A DNA stretch of 64,000 nt from Pedobacter cryoconitis. GTDB taxonomy: Bacteria; Bacteroidota; Bacteroidia; Sphingobacteriales; Sphingobacteriaceae. Both the position numbers and the translations under genes were made by a program. This document shows positions 1-8,748 of this stretch, in pieces (the first letter of the stretch is position 1; every line of letters starts with the position of its first letter). The notes under the pieces were generated by a model. The model was not told where the DNA came from and did not search any database. It saw nothing but the letters and a program-made list of their open reading frames with translations. Where the stretch lies: positions 2,170,001 to 2,234,000 of the forward strand of contig NZ_CP014504.1 of NCBI RefSeq assembly GCF_001590605.1. The letters are read 5' to 3'.

Positions 1-2
1 GT

Positions 3-329
3 TTCCACTCGCTTTACATCTCGGCAAACTATCCCAATACTTTTGCTTATGTAGGTCTTTTTTCTCCGGCAATTTTACCTCCTTCAAACAATCAGCAACC
101 AATCTATCAGCAACTTGACAAAAAACTTAGCATACAAGCGAAAAATGGCTTTAAACTTTACTGGATAGCTATTGGCAAAAAAGATTTTTTGTTTAAAAAC
201 GTAGAGACTTACCGTAAAAAATTAGATACCATCCCTTTAAAATACGATTACGTAGAAAGCGAGGGCGGACACACCTGGTCTAACTGGAGAGCTTACTTAA
301 CAGAATTCTTACCTTTACTTTTTAATTAA
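3..329 (+). CDS. Esterase of the alpha/beta-hydrolase (esterase D-like) family, C-terminal part
   Basis: This is the last 108 codons of a gene that starts before the window; the frame is open from base 3. The segment FHSLYISANYPNTFAYVGLF is typical of the strand and helix after the nucleophile elbow in the putative-esterase family (PF00756). The ending has EGGHTWSNWRAYLTEFLPLLF, where the His of GGHTW would be the catalytic histidine. Known members hydrolyse acyl or siderophore esters in the periplasm; the substrate here cannot be told. Its stop overlaps the stop of a decayed reverse-strand fragment. Confidence 0.75.
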   Translation, partial: FHSLYISANYPNTFAYVGLFSPAILPPSNNQQPIYQQLDKKLSIQAKNGFKLYWIAIGKKDFLFKNVETYRKKLDTIPLKYDYVESEGGHTWSNWRAYLTEFLPLLFN

Positions 330-580
330 ATTTCCGGAAATTCTACAATAGAATAATCTTTAACAAAAGACATAGAAGCCGGAAATAATAATCCCTTTTC
401 CTGAACAGTTCATTTGGCAATTAATTTGTTATCCTCAGGTAATACCTGTTTGGGTTTGTGTAGAATTTATCGGAATAGCTGATGACTTACTGGTCATTAA
501 TATGGATATGAAAATTATTTGAATCCCGCAGCACATTCACCATCATGATCGGATCTGCGTCAGCTAAAATCCAATTACAA
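326..580 (-). pseudogene. Decayed reverse-strand coding fragment, unknown family
   Basis: No intact gene is present, but the minus strand holds protein-like stretches in different frames broken by stops. One includes NWILADADPIMMVNVLRD (about 580 to 510), followed by NNFHIHINDQ and a stop. A second frame ends with LLFPASMSFVKDYSIVEF and two more residues before a stop at 326-328. The shared direction and sensible composition suggest one gene that has lost its frame. The family is not recognised. It could also be chance. Confidence 0.3.
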
Positions 581-636
581 AAGAACCAGACAAATCATTT
601 AACTTTATGAAATAATTTTCAGATCAGATAAAATAC

Positions 637-1366
637 ATGGATACAAAAGGAACAACTTTACAATTATTAGGACACGCCACTTTTAAAATTATAAGGCCTG
701 ATTATTATTATTGATCCATGGCTAATTAATAATCCATACATCCCTGCTGATTTAGCAAAACAAGACAATATTGAGCTGATTCTAATTACTCATGGCCATG
801 AAGATCATTTAGATATCCGTTTTAAGGAAATCCTGGATGCTACAAATCCAACCATAATTGCCAACAATATTTGCAGGTGGCATTTAATAGCACAAGGGAT
901 AGATGAAACCCTATTTGAGCCCATGAATTTAGGTGGGACATTATCACTATTTGATATCGAAGTAACTATGGTCAATGCTTTTCACCATTCCCATATATAC
1001 GTTACTGATAAGACAATTACTTCACCACATGCTGCTAACGGTTTTATTATCAAAATGTCTGATGATACTACAATATATTTTGCTGGTGATACCTGCATTT
1101 TTGGTGATATGAAACTCATTTCTGAGATATATAAACCAAATATTGCGGTACTTCCTATTGGGAACCGTTCTATGATGGGGCCTTTAGAAGCCTCACATGC
1201 TGTAAAATTACTAGATGTCAAACACGTAATTCCTTTTCATTACGGAACATTTGCAGGCTTTACCCAAACACCGGATGAATTTATAGCGCTTACAAAAAAC
1301 TATATCAATACCGAAATCCATATAATGAACGCAGGGAACACTATCATCTGTACAGAACTTGACTAA
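637..1366 (+). pseudogene. Metallo-beta-lactamase-fold hydrolase (UPF0173-like), frameshifted
   Basis: Reading starts at ATG 637 with MDTKGTTLQLLGHATFKII and hits a stop after YYYY near 715. A second frame picks up without a gap as GLIIIIDPWLINNPYIPADL, then ITHGHEDHLD (the HxHxDH metal motif, about 785-815), and runs to 1366. The later part has IYFAGDTCIFGD (metal-binding Asp) and IPFHYGTFAGF (last His). Together they make one MBL-fold enzyme of about 240 residues with a small deletion near 690-697 that changes frame. An in-frame ATG at 923 gives only the C-terminal 147 residues, which lack the main metal motif. A sequencing error is the alternative explanation. Confidence 0.75.
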
Positions 1367-1372
1367 GGATTA

Positions 1373-1414
1373 AAAACAAATCAACATTTACAGGCGTAAA
1401 TGTTGATTTGTTTT
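1373..1414. terminator. Rho-independent terminator
   Basis: A perfect 18-bp stem (1373-1390 with 1397-1414) has a 6-base loop CAGGCG. The arms start with AAAA and end with TTTT, so it can act in both directions. It closes the MBL gene. Confidence 0.85.
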
Positions 1415-1551
1415 CTAACCATAATATGCTCTTAATCATAACATTGCAGGCTTTACCCGCCCTTTACAAATAAAAACTACAAAATCTATAGATTTAATCT
1501 TTTTAAAGAAAAAAGAATCCTATATTCGTGTAATCAAAATAAATCTTTACA

Positions 1552-1635
1552 ATGAAAACAGATTTACATTTTATAAAAATGAAAAGAAAAACAGTTAAAG
1601 AAGGAATCCTCTTTCTATCAAACTGTTGCTGTTGA
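1552..1635 (+). CDS. 27-aa leader peptide ORF ending Cys-Cys-Cys
   Basis: This short ORF starts at ATG 1552 and reads MKTDLHFIKMKRKTVKEGIL, then FLSNCCC and a TGA at 1633-1635. It is basic in the middle and ends in three consecutive Cys codons (TGT TGC TGT). It lies 131 bases before the likely start of the TonB-dependent receptor at 1767, on the same strand. A weak -7-like element TATATTCG lies about 20 bases upstream. Cys-rich leader peptides are known in other bacteria as cysteine-sensing attenuators; that role is inference here. A small hairpin (1642-1655, TCAGT/ACTGA) follows the stop, but no clear poly-T terminator is visible in the leader. Confidence 0.5.
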   Translation: MKTDLHFIKMKRKTVKEGILFLSNCCC

Positions 1636-1766
1636 TTCTGTTCAGTAATCACTGATTATAACTAAAACACCTCCAAACATCATATTTTGAAACCTGGCCG
1701 GATGCTAAAAACATCCTCATGGCTTTGCTATGCAATAATCACCCAAAACCATTGAATTTTAACATT

Positions 1767-4346
1767 ATGAAGAAACATTTACTCATCATCCTTTCACTCT
1801 TGCTAACGGCAAATTTTGTCTTTGCCCAAAGTGCGATAACGGGCGTTATAAAAAGTAGTAACGGCGTTCCAGTACCACATGCTACACTATTGATCAGAGG
1901 GACCAAGAATTCTGCAACTGCTGATGCAGATGGCAAGTTCAGTATTGATTCAAAGCAAGAACTTCCATTTTACTTGCGTGTGAGCTCAGTTGGTTACAAA
2001 TCTCAGGATTTTCAGATTTTAAAGCTTCAGGATACACCTTTCGAATTAGTGCTGATTGAAAGCGCATTATTGGATGAAATCGTTGTTACCTCAAGAAGAC
2101 GTTCAGAGGTGCTACAGGATGTGCCTATTGCCATTACTGTTATCGGAGGTCAAGCTGCAGAAAATGCAGGAGCTTTTAACGTTAACCGTTTGAAAGAGCT
2201 GGTTCCTTCAGTACAATTATATGCTTCAAATGCAAGAAATACGACACTTAATATCAGGGGGCTAGGTTCGACATTTGGCTTAACCAATGATGGTATTGAT
2301 CCTGGAGTAGGATTTTATGTAGACGGAGTTTACCAGGCGCGTCCGGCAGCTACTTCTACTGATTTTCTTGACATTGAACAAATAGAAATACTGCGTGGCC
2401 CGCAAGGAACATTATTTGGTAAAAACACAACTGCAGGTGCATTTAACATCACTACTGCCAAGCCATCTCAAACACCAAGCGGAAAAGTTGAATTGAGTTT
2501 TGGAAACTATAATTTTATGCAGGCCAAAACATCGGTAACCGGAGGTGTTGGAAAAAATCTTGCAGCCAGACTATCCATCTCAGGAACTCAAAGAGATGGC
2601 ACAATTTTCAATACCAAAGAAGAACGCAGATATAGCGGACAGAACAATCTTGGTTTTAAAGGTCAGTTCTATTATACACCTTCAGATAAGCTGCAAATCT
2701 TGTTTAGTGGGGATGCAAGCATCCAGCATCCTGCAGGTTACCCGCTGGTAATTGCAGGAGTCACTGCAACAGAAAGAAGTCCTTACCGCCAATATGCTAA
2801 AATTGTTTCTGACTTAGGCTACCAACAACCTGTAGCAGATCCTAAATCCAGAACAATCAATACGAATACGCCTTGGAAACATGACCAGTCAATTGGTGGT
2901 TTATCTGTAAATGTAGATTATAAGATAGGTAATGGAACGCTTACTTCAACTACAGCCTGGAGATTTTGGAATTGGAATCCTACAAACGACAGGGATTTCT
3001 CTGAATTATCTGCATTGACTAAATCTCAGGGAACATCCCGCCATGATCAATATTCGCAAGAAGTAAGATATGCTGGTAATCTGTCTGAAAAAGTAAGTGG
3101 TGTAATTGGTGTATATTTCCTTGGTCAGAATTTAAAAGGACTAGGTCAAACAGAAGAAGTAGGTAAAGATCAGTGGAGATTTGTACAAACAAGTAATACT
3201 GGTGCACAGGCATTATATTCAACACCAGGTTTGTTAGATGGCTACGGTATCAAAACTAATTCAACTATTAAATCATTGAGTGCTGCTGTATTCGCACAGG
3301 TTGATTGGGAAATTGTGAATCACCTGCATGTTTTACCTGGATTAAGATATACTTATGATAAAAAAGATGTAGACTATGACAGGACAACTTATGGAGGCCT
3401 GCAAACATCAGACCCTGCTTTACTTGCATTAAAAACAGCGGTTTATGCCAATCAGCGGTTTAATACCAACGTAGATAACAATAATTTGTCTGGTAATATC
3501 ACAGTTTCATACCGCCCTACCACTAAATTAAACGCTTATGGAACTTTTTCTACCGCTTATAAACCAGTTGGTGTTAACGTAGGCGGCTTGCCAACTACCG
3601 CGACCGGAGAGGCAGATTTGTCTGTGGCCGTTGTAAAACCAGAATATGTTCAACATTATGAGTTAGGTCTTAAAACCAAACCTGTTAAAGGGGCGATAGT
3701 CAATGTCAGTGCCTTTAATACAGACATCAAAGATTACCAAACGAATGTACAATCACCTCAATTAGGGGTAAACAGAGGCTATCTTGCCAATGCAGAAAAA
3801 GTTAGGGTGAAAGGTTTGGAAGTTGATGGAATTTATCAAATAGGAAGATTCTTAACCTTAAATGCTGCTCTTGCTTATCTTGATGGCAAATACGTGAAAT
3901 TTACAAACGCTCCCCTGCCATTAGAGGAAACCGGACATACAGAACTTGTGAACGGTGTAGCTACGCAGGCAGCATTTAAAGATGCTTCAGGAGGCAAGTT
4001 ACCAGGAATATCTAAATGGAATGTTTCTGGTGGAGCAGAGTTCAGCAATCCAGGTAAACTGGCTACTACAACAGGCAGATATTTTATTGCTGCCGATGCG
4101 AGTTACCGTTCAGAATATTCATCAAATCCGACACCTTCAAGGGTCTTAAATGTTGAAGGCTATTCGTTATTGAATGGTAGATTAGGGTTTAAGTCAGATA
4201 AATTCTCTGCATTTATTTGGGCGAGAAATATTGCGAATAAAAATTATTATGAACAATTACAGGCAGCTGCAGGTAACTCTGGCTTATATGCTGGAGTTCT
4301 TGGTGATCCAAGAACTTATGGGGTAACATTACGTTATAATTTATAA
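1767..4346 (+). CDS. TonB-dependent outer membrane receptor
   Basis: An outer membrane active transporter of 859 residues that uses TonB energy. The start is set at ATG 1767 because MKKHLLIILSLLLTANFVFA is a clean signal peptide; an upstream in-frame ATG at 1719 only adds 16 unlikely residues. After cleavage comes a carboxypeptidase-regulatory-like domain (about residues 20-105), then a TonB-box-like EIVVTSRRR, a plug with NIRGLGS and IEILRGPQGTLFGKNTTAGA (about 110-235), and a beta barrel ending in GVTLRYNL with the usual aromatic-rich C-terminus. It is smaller than SusC proteins and has no SusD next to it, so it resembles receptors for iron or small ligands. The upstream Cys-Cys-Cys leader hints at a sulfur link. 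The ligand is unknown. Confidence 0.9.
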   Translation: MKKHLLIILSLLLTANFVFAQSAITGVIKSSNGVPVPHATLLIRGTKNSATADADGKFSIDSKQELPFYLRVSSVGYKSQDFQILKLQDTPFELVLIESALLDEIVVTSRRRSEVLQDVPIAITVIGGQAAENAGAFNVNRLKELVPSVQLYASNARNTTLNIRGLGSTFGLTNDGIDPGVGFYVDGVYQARPAATSTDFLDIEQIEILRGPQGTLFGKNTTAGAFNITTAKPSQTPSGKVELSFGNYNFMQAKTSVTGGVGKNLAARLSISGTQRDGTIFNTKEERRYSGQNNLGFKGQFYYTPSDKLQILFSGDASIQHPAGYPLVIAGVTATERSPYRQYAKIVSDLGYQQPVADPKSRTINTNTPWKHDQSIGGLSVNVDYKIGNGTLTSTTAWRFWNWNPTNDRDFSELSALTKSQGTSRHDQYSQEVRYAGNLSEKVSGVIGVYFLGQNLKGLGQTEEVGKDQWRFVQTSNTGAQALYSTPGLLDGYGIKTNSTIKSLSAAVFAQVDWEIVNHLHVLPGLRYTYDKKDVDYDRTTYGGLQTSDPALLALKTAVYANQRFNTNVDNNNLSGNITVSYRPTTKLNAYGTFSTAYKPVGVNVGGLPTTATGEADLSVAVVKPEYVQHYELGLKTKPVKGAIVNVSAFNTDIKDYQTNVQSPQLGVNRGYLANAEKVRVKGLEVDGIYQIGRFLTLNAALAYLDGKYVKFTNAPLPLEETGHTELVNGVATQAAFKDASGGKLPGISKWNVSGGAEFSNPGKLATTTGRYFIAADASYRSEYSSNPTPSRVLNVEGYSLLNGRLGFKSDKFSAFIWARNIANKNYYEQLQAAAGNSGLYAGVLGDPRTYGVTLRYNL

Positions 4347-4361
4347 TAACTTCCAGGTTAT

Positions 4362-4395
4362 AAAAGAGCCGTCTTTTTATGGAGACGGCTCTTTT
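4362..4395. terminator. Bidirectional terminator
   Basis: A 13-bp perfect stem AAAAGAGCCGTCT / AGACGGCTCTTTT with an 8-base loop lies between the converging receptor gene and the DUF4256 gene. Confidence 0.9.
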
Positions 4396-4420
4396 CACCC
4401 TTTTACCAGCTTACCTATCT

Positions 4421-5014
4421 CTAGACCCTTAATGAACCACGGAAACCACGGGCAGCATAATAAGATTCCGCTCCATTGTGATAAACAAAAACCGTTTCAT
4501 AACGCCGGTCACAAAAAACAGCTCCGCCTAATTCCCTTATATTCGCAGGTGTTTTTATCCAGCTTGACGTTTTGGTATCAAACTTTCCCATTTGCTGTAA
4601 ATACTGGTATTCTTCTTCAGTTAAAAGTTCAATACCCATATCTGCTGCCACATCAATAACATTATTTTCCGGTTTAAATTCTTTCCTTGATTTATGTGCT
4701 TCAAGGTCATAACAAAGACTTCTGCGCCCCTTAGGACTTTCTGGTGAACAATCATAAAAAATGTACTCCCCTGTCTTTTGGTCATAACCGACAACGTCTG
4801 GTTCACCGCCGGTTTTTTCCATTGCGACCAAAGACCGGACTTTTTCAGGATGAGCATCTAATTTCTCCTGTACCCCAGTCCAGTCCAAATCCTTATGGCG
4901 GTTCATATTCTTCTCAAAACGTACCTTCCATATTGCAAAAAACTCTTTTTGTTCCTCTGCTGAAAACTCTTCTTTGTAACTGTCCATGTGAGTAGAGATT
5001 AGTTTGTTTTTCAT
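4421..5014 (-). CDS. DUF4256 domain-containing protein
   Basis: A soluble protein of up to 197 residues with no signal peptide. The pattern AIWKVRFEKNMNRHKDLDW, then GGEPDVVGYD, FYDCSPESPKGRRSLCYD, and near the end GGAVFCDRRYETVFVYHNGA matches the DUF4256 family, whose function is not known. An internal ATG at residue 10 (MDSYKEEF) is an equally good start, and homologues are about 185-190 residues long. It converges with the TonB receptor gene over a shared terminator. No operon partner is evident. Confidence 0.8.
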   Translation of the reverse strand: MKNKLISTHMDSYKEEFSAEEQKEFFAIWKVRFEKNMNRHKDLDWTGVQEKLDAHPEKVRSLVAMEKTGGEPDVVGYDQKTGEYIFYDCSPESPKGRRSLCYDLEAHKSRKEFKPENNVIDVAADMGIELLTEEEYQYLQQMGKFDTKTSSWIKTPANIRELGGAVFCDRRYETVFVYHNGAESYYAARGFRGSLRV

Positions 5015-5153
5015 TCTGCGTCGCTGTATCTGGCTTTATCTTCATCCATCTGTTCCACAATTCCCTTGTTGCCACAACACAAGTTACATTCTTAGAGAAC
5101 GTTTCCCAAATAAAGTATCCGGAACGTTCTGTTACTTTCAATTCACCTGGTTA

Positions 5154-5192
5154 AAAAAAACACGGATTAAAAATTTCAATCCGTGTTTTTTT
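5154..5192 (-). terminator. Terminator of metE
   Basis: AACACGGATT pairs with AATCCGTGTT across a 9-base AT loop, and A and T runs flank the stem. It lies 36 bases past the metE stop on the minus strand. Confidence 0.85.
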
Positions 5193-5227
5193 ATTAAAGT
5201 ATAAGACTAAAGGTAAGCTAGTTACAC

Positions 5228-7543
5228 CTAATTTAATGCATATTCCTTTGCACTTAATTCTTTAGCTGCTGCTACCATAGCAATCAAAGCACTTTTGGTT
5301 TCTGGCCAGTGGCGGGTTTTTAATCCGCAATCAGGGTTTACCCAAAGTTGCTCAGCTGGAATTACAGCTTTCGCTTTTTCTAAAAGTGCTACCATTTCTT
5401 CTTTTGAAGGTACTCTTGGAGAATGGATATCATAAACACCTGGCCCGATGTCATTTGGATATTTGAAATCTGCAAAAGCATCTAACAATTCCATTTGTGA
5501 ACGAGAGCATTCAATGGTAATCACATCTGCATCCATATCAGCAATGTTCTGAATGATATCGTTAAACTCAGAATAGCACATATGCGTATGGATCTGTGTT
5601 CCATCCTTTACCCCGCTTGCTGAGATTTTAAACGCATTTACTGCCCATTGCAGATAAGCTTGCCAAGCTGCTTTTCTCAGAGGCAATCCTTCCCGGATAG
5701 CAGGTTCATCAATCTGAATAACTTTGATTCCCGCTTTTTCCAGATCTACTACCTCATCACGAATCGCCAATGCGATTTGATTACAAGTAACAGGGCGAGG
5801 CTGATCATTGCGGACAAAAGACCACTGTAAAATCGTAACAGGCCCAGTTAACATACCTTTGACCAAACTCTTCGTTAATGATTGTGCAAATTCTGTCCAA
5901 TAAACCGTCATTGCATTTGGTCTGTGCACATCACCGTAAATGATAGGAGGTTTAACGCACCGGCTACCATAACTCTGTACCCAGCCATTTTTTGTAAAGG
6001 TGAAACCATCCAGCTGTTCGCCAAAATATTCTACCATGTCATTGCGTTCAAACTCCCCATGAACCAATACATCAATACCGACTTCTTCTTGCCAGCGAAT
6101 TGTTTCTTCCGTCTCTTTTTTCAATAAGGTATCATATTCTGCAAGCGTAATATCGCCTTTCTTAAACTGCGCTCTCCAGCTTCTTACTTCAGGAGTCTGT
6201 GGGAATGAACCTATAGTTGTAGTTGGGAAAATAGGCAATTGTAAAATTTCCTGCTGTGTCTTTTTACGGATAGAGAAGGGACTTGTACGCGTTGCATCTT
6301 TAGCCGTAATAGCATTCACGCGTTGTTTGATCTGCTCGTTATGAATAAGTTTGGAAGTGCTGCGGCTAGCGGTAGCCTTTTTGTTTTCTTCCAATTTCTC
6401 CAATGCAATTGCATCCGGGTTTTCAGAAGCCAATGCTTTCAATACCACTACTTCATCAATCTTTTGTTTAGCAAAAGCTAACCACTGCTTAATTTCAGGA
6501 GTTAAGGTTTTATCGTTGGTTTCTAAATCCAAATCACAAGGTGAATGTAATAATGAGCAAGAAGGTGCAATCAATACGCGGTCGCTTCCTAATTGAGCTA
6601 CCGCTTTTTTTATGATCGATAAGGACTGCTCAAAATCATTTTTCCAGACATTTCTTCCATCGACTACGCCCAAAGATAAAATTAATTGTCCAGGGATAGC
6701 AGTGAGCACCTCATCCAGCTGTTCTGGATTACGCACTAGATCAATATGCAATGCATGAACAGGCAATGATGCTGCTAAAACCAAATTATCTTTTAAACCT
6801 TCAAAATAAGTAGCTACCAGGATTTTTAGCAGTGGAAATTTCTTTTTCAGCTCAACGTAAACATACTGGTAAGCTTCTTTCGCCTGAGCATTAATATCTA
6901 AAGCAAGAAATGGCTCATCAAACTGTATCCATTCCGCGCCATGCGCTTTTAACTCTGTTAAAATCTCTACATAAACTGGAAGCAAACGTTTCACCAAATC
7001 CAATTTATCAAAGCCTTCCTCCTTTTCTTTGCCCAATAACAAATAAGAAACTGGTCCAATGATTACAGGTTTACTATTGATCCCTAACCGCTTTGCACTT
7101 ACAAACTCGTTAACGATTTTATTAGAGAATAATTTGAACTCCTGATTTTTATAAAATTCAGGAACGATATAATGGTAATTTGTATCTAACCATTTTGTCA
7201 TCTCCATCGCTGTAATGTCCAATCCTTCCTTCTGATATCCCCTTGCCATAGCAAAATACAAATCCATTTCATTGTTGGATTTTAGCGCTACCTGGTTATA
7301 GCGTTTTGGGATAGCACCTACTGTTAAGGACATATCCAGGATCTGATCATAATACGAAAAATCGTTAGAAGGGATCAGATCTATTCCTGCTTCCTGCTGT
7401 AATTTCCAGTTGTGCTCGGATATATTTTTGCCTTTACTTAATAATTCGGTTAAGGAAATCTTGCCTGACCAATATTGTTCACAGGCTTTTTTTAGTTCTC
7501 TGTTGCTACCAATTCGTGGGTAGCCAAGGTTGTGCGTTTGCAT
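5228..7543 (-). CDS. metE: Cobalamin-independent methionine synthase
   Basis: 5-methyltetrahydropteroyltriglutamate--homocysteine S-methyltransferase catalyses the last step of methionine synthesis without B12, in the cytoplasm. At 771 residues it has the usual full length for MetE with two TIM-barrel halves. The N-terminal half starts NLGYPRIGSNRELKKA. The C-terminal half has IFPTTTIGSFPQTPEVR and the zinc ligands His654 and Cys656 (in IHTHMCYSEF), Glu678 (ITIECSRSQ) and Cys739 (NPDCGLKTRHW), all shifted by 13 from the E. coli numbering. A TACATTTG -7 element lies about 105 bases upstream. The divergent Lrp/AsnC gene is the most likely regulator. A cobalamin riboswitch lies about 1.4 kb away, not on the same transcript. 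Confidence 0.97.
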   Translation of the reverse strand: MQTHNLGYPRIGSNRELKKACEQYWSGKISLTELLSKGKNISEHNWKLQQEAGIDLIPSNDFSYYDQILDMSLTVGAIPKRYNQVALKSNNEMDLYFAMARGYQKEGLDITAMEMTKWLDTNYHYIVPEFYKNQEFKLFSNKIVNEFVSAKRLGINSKPVIIGPVSYLLLGKEKEEGFDKLDLVKRLLPVYVEILTELKAHGAEWIQFDEPFLALDINAQAKEAYQYVYVELKKKFPLLKILVATYFEGLKDNLVLAASLPVHALHIDLVRNPEQLDEVLTAIPGQLILSLGVVDGRNVWKNDFEQSLSIIKKAVAQLGSDRVLIAPSCSLLHSPCDLDLETNDKTLTPEIKQWLAFAKQKIDEVVVLKALASENPDAIALEKLEENKKATASRSTSKLIHNEQIKQRVNAITAKDATRTSPFSIRKKTQQEILQLPIFPTTTIGSFPQTPEVRSWRAQFKKGDITLAEYDTLLKKETEETIRWQEEVGIDVLVHGEFERNDMVEYFGEQLDGFTFTKNGWVQSYGSRCVKPPIIYGDVHRPNAMTVYWTEFAQSLTKSLVKGMLTGPVTILQWSFVRNDQPRPVTCNQIALAIRDEVVDLEKAGIKVIQIDEPAIREGLPLRKAAWQAYLQWAVNAFKISASGVKDGTQIHTHMCYSEFNDIIQNIADMDADVITIECSRSQMELLDAFADFKYPNDIGPGVYDIHSPRVPSKEEMVALLEKAKAVIPAEQLWVNPDCGLKTRHWPETKSALIAMVAAAKELSAKEYALN

Positions 7544-7647
7544 CTTTGTTCAACTTTTTAAATGGTTAATAATCATTGTAAAAAAATTTCCCGGTTATTG
7601 CTTAATATCCGGCGTTTTATTCGCTACAATCAGTTTTTAATTCCTAA

Positions 7648-7655
7648 CAAATGTA
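7648..7655 (-). promoter_or_regulatory. metE: Putative metE promoter -7 element
   Basis: On the minus strand this reads TACATTTG, an exact match to the Bacteroidota TAnnTTTG consensus. A TTTG lies 23 bases further upstream, a slightly wide spacing for the -33 element. It leaves a leader of roughly 100 bases before the metE ATG; no riboswitch was recognised in that leader. Confidence 0.5.
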
Positions 7656-7724
7656 TATATGAAGATTTTAAAACTACACAAAACGCAATAAATAAGGATA
7701 AATAACTTTTTAACGATCAATCAT

Positions 7725-7739
7725 AAGCATATTATGCTT
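7725..7739. promoter_or_regulatory. Palindrome between metE and the Lrp gene, probable operator
   Basis: AAGCATA-T-TATGCTT is a perfect 7-bp inverted repeat with one central base. It lies 40 bases before the regulator's ATG and about 70 bases upstream of the metE -7 element, the size and AT-richness expected for an Lrp/AsnC site. The binding protein is inferred. Confidence 0.5.
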
Positions 7740-7779
7740 TTAAGTGATTATTTTTGATATCACTAAGGGAAATTATTCT

Positions 7780-8241
7780 ATGGAAGAACTGGACGGCACA
7801 GATTTATTACTATTAAAGATATTAGGTAACAATTCAAATTACACAATAAAAGAGCTTGCTGCCAAAGTAAGTTTATCACCATCTCCTGTTTTTGAGCGCG
7901 TGAAAAGGTTGGAAAGTAATGGATATATTAAGAAGTATATTGCGATACTTGACCCCGAAAAATTTAACCAGGGATTTATTGTTTTTTGCAATATCAAGCT
8001 TAAACAACATGATAGAAAAATAGGCCATCAGTTTGTAGAAGATATTTTAAAGATCGATGAAGTTGTGGAATGCTATAATATTTCGGGGGATTTTGATTTT
8101 ATCTTAAAGGTTTATGCCAGGGATATGAAACATTACCAGGATTTTGTTTTCAACAAATTGGGGTCTGTTAAAAGTATAGGAAGTACACACAGTACTTTTG
8201 CAATGGCAGAAATAAAAAACTCGTATAACATTAGTTTTTAA
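7780..8241 (+). CDS. Lrp/AsnC family transcriptional regulator
   Basis: A DNA-binding regulator of 153 residues that responds to amino acids. ATG 7780 is chosen over an in-frame GTG at 7744 because AAGGGA lies 10 bases before it and MEELDGTDLLLLKIL is the standard family start. The HTH is in YTIKELAAKVSLSPSPVFERVKRL (residues about 24-47), followed by IKKYIAILDPEKF. The RAM effector domain (about 65-150) has GDFDFILKVYARDM. It is divergent from metE and shares the spacer with it, so control of methionine synthesis is likely by position. It is distinct from the second Lrp-type gene at 41532. Confidence 0.92.
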   Translation: MEELDGTDLLLLKILGNNSNYTIKELAAKVSLSPSPVFERVKRLESNGYIKKYIAILDPEKFNQGFIVFCNIKLKQHDRKIGHQFVEDILKIDEVVECYNISGDFDFILKVYARDMKHYQDFVFNKLGSVKSIGSTHSTFAMAEIKNSYNISF

Positions 8242-8242
8242 A

Positions 8243-8272
8243 AATTAACCCGGGTCCAAAGCCGGGTTAATT
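8243..8272. terminator. Bidirectional terminator
   Basis: AATTAACCCGG / CCGGGTTAATT, an 11-bp stem with an 8-base loop flanked by A and T runs, sits between the converging Lrp and thioesterase genes. Confidence 0.88.
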
Positions 8273-8278
8273 AAAAAT

Positions 8279-8662
8279 TTACTGGATTAAAACAGGCTTA
8301 TTATCCTCATCAATCGCTACTAATGTAAAAGCACCGCAGACAACTTTCTCCCTGAACTCTTCCCTCATTTTTTCTAAATAAACTTCTACTTGAATGGTGA
8401 TACTGGTATTGCCAATATACTGCACCCGGCCGACCAATTCAACCATGGAACCAGCAGGAATAGGCTTTTTAAAATCTATCTGACCACTGCTTACCAGTAC
8501 AAAACTCTTCCTGCAAAACCGGGTAGCAGTCATAAATGCCGTTTCGGTCATCATCATTAATATTCTTCCGCCGAACATCGTATTGTGATGATTGGTCGTA
8601 TCAGGAAATACCACTTTAAAAACATGCGTTTCCGATTGATCGATTTTTTCTTCTGTTGTCAT
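8279..8662 (-). CDS. Acyl-CoA thioesterase, hotdog fold (YciA/BACH type)
   Basis: A cytoplasmic single hotdog domain of 127 residues expected to hydrolyse acyl-CoA to acid and CoA. The conserved stretch VFPDTTNHHNTMFGGRILMM (residues about 19-38) contains the N-x-x-x-x-GG pattern of this family. The later IDFKKPIPAGSMVELVGRV and SITIQVEVYLEK form the core strands. Length is normal. It is a single gene; the cobalamin riboswitch on the same strand ends about 260 bases upstream, too far to be assigned with confidence. Confidence 0.88.
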   Translation of the reverse strand: MTTEEKIDQSETHVFKVVFPDTTNHHNTMFGGRILMMMTETAFMTATRFCRKSFVLVSSGQIDFKKPIPAGSMVELVGRVQYIGNTSITIQVEVYLEKMREEFREKVVCGAFTLVAIDEDNKPVLIQ

Positions 8663-8748
8663 GTATAACCAAGTTTATTTAAAACAGGAAGTTGGAATTT
8701 AAGATTGTTTGTTTGCATTGTCAGTTTTTTTAGAAAAATTAGCTTCGG

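Noticed and set aside
4914..5141. 75-codon minus-strand ORF overlapping the start of the DUF4256 gene
   Set aside because: Its second half is an out-of-frame read of DUF4256. The first half (MKVTERSGYFIWETFSKNVT) looks a little like a protein start but has no continuation.
8279..8662. Thioesterase as the direct target of the cobalamin riboswitch
   Set aside because: The riboswitch ends about 260 bases upstream and this enzyme family has no known B12 link; kept only as one option in the finding.
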